In this document: positions 63,740-64,000 of the stretch, in pieces | Layout: every line of letters begins with the position of its first letter | Position numbering within the stretch: the first letter of the stretch is position 1 | NCBI RefSeq assembly: GCF_011304195.1 | Contig: NZ_CP049887.1 | Span: 1 to 64,000 of the forward strand | DNA from: Vagococcus hydrophili | Lineage (GTDB): Bacteria > Bacillota > Bacilli > Lactobacillales > Vagococcaceae | Direction of reading: 5' to 3' | Length of the DNA: 64,000 nucleotides | The notes under the pieces: model-generated | Database searches by the model: none | What the model was told of the DNA's origin: nothing | Seen by the model: only the letters and a program-made list of their open reading frames with translations | Made by a program: the position numbers and the translations under genes

Positions 63740-64000
63740 TTATAACAATGTTCTTCCATACTCCTCGATCAACTGAGCAGATTCTTCAATAGATTTGTTC
63801 TCTACATTAATCACAGTCGCTCCGATTTGTTGGTAGAGATTTTGTGAAAATTTCAATTCTTCTTTGATTCGCTCTAACGAAACATAGGAAGAACTTCCCG
63901 TTAATCCTAATGAAATTAAACGAGACTGACGGACCTTTTTAATATATTCAGGATCAGCTGTTAGACCAATAATTCGTTTTGAATCGATTTGGAATAACTC
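63740..64000 (-). CDS. PEP synthase / PPDK regulatory protein (partial, C-terminal end)
   Basis: Only the last 86 residues are in the window, ending with TAA at 63740. The text ELFQIDSKRIIGLTADPEYI, then SLGLTGSSSYVSLERIKEELKFSQNLYQQIGATVINVENKSIEE, agrees with the C-terminal part of the DUF299 kinase-phosphorylase (YqfL/PPSR) family. These enzymes phosphorylate and dephosphorylate pyruvate phosphate dikinase or PEP synthase, using ADP. The active part lies beyond the edge. Confidence 0.85.
   Translation of the reverse strand, partial: ELFQIDSKRIIGLTADPEYIKKVRQSRLISLGLTGSSSYVSLERIKEELKFSQNLYQQIGATVINVENKSIEESAQLIEEYGRTLL

Noticed and set aside
1-64000. CRISPR arrays, tRNA or rRNA genes, insertion sequences
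   Set aside because: I looked for regularly spaced repeats, tRNA-like cloverleafs and transposase motifs and saw none. The only tandem repeats are the iterons at 29738-29792 and the paired intergenic units.

Overview
The window is low-GC Firmicute DNA. Gene content and order (SUF cluster in the order sufC-sufD-sufS-sufU-sufB, CstR/CoA-persulfide-reductase locus, Met T-box with a fused MetI-MetQ, LPQTN surface protein) point to Lactobacillales, probably Enterococcaceae such as Vagococcus or Enterococcus. The species is an inference.

Bases 1 to about 40,415 are a tailed prophage of siphovirus type, running off the left edge. Its right end lies against the 3' end of host sufB. Nearly all phage genes are read leftwards. 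From right to left they are: integrase, ImmA-like protease and CI-like repressor (rightward); the cro/cI switch with palindromic operators; early genes (excisionase-like protein, PcfK/PcfJ pair, SMC-like ATPase, RecT-like annealing protein, MBL-fold protein, DnaD-like initiator containing iterons, DnaC-like loader, RusA); an ArpU-like late regulator; a ParB-domain methyltransferase; terminase, portal, a Prp-type protease, head genes, tail genes, tape measure, SGNH tail fibre, holin and an amidase endolysin cut by the window edge.

The structural genes carry three recoding signals. A -1 slip (T TTT TTC) joins the tail chaperones G and T. An identical CCC TAA TG at the ends of the capsid and tail-tube genes gives readable +1 extensions of 29 and 35 residues. 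Scaffold, capsid and tail-tube proteins all begin with an LNLQxF-like motif resembling the L27 site cut by Prp, and the phage encodes its own Prp homologue. A compact structured RNA with its own promoter and terminator lies near the small terminase gene (22,470-22,573). Several accessory genes have their own promoters, terminators or both. Four leftward-facing terminator hairpins lie between sufB and the repressor genes.

Bases 40,421 to 64,000 are host chromosome: the suf operon (sufS is frameshifted), an LPXTG-type surface protein, an Xaa-Pro peptidase / proline iminopeptidase / peptide transporter cluster, metNIQ under a Met T-box, deoC, a CstR-regulated persulfide locus, an ABC-F ribosome-protection gene with a hairpin over its ribosome binding site, a frameshifted NUDIX-wHTH gene, an alpha/beta hydrolase, glpD, a UPF0316 membrane protein, and the end of a PEP synthase/PPDK regulatory protein gene. 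A paired, imperfectly palindromic intergenic repeat occurs at four places between 50.9 and 61.3 kb. No rRNA, tRNA, CRISPR array or insertion sequence was recognised.
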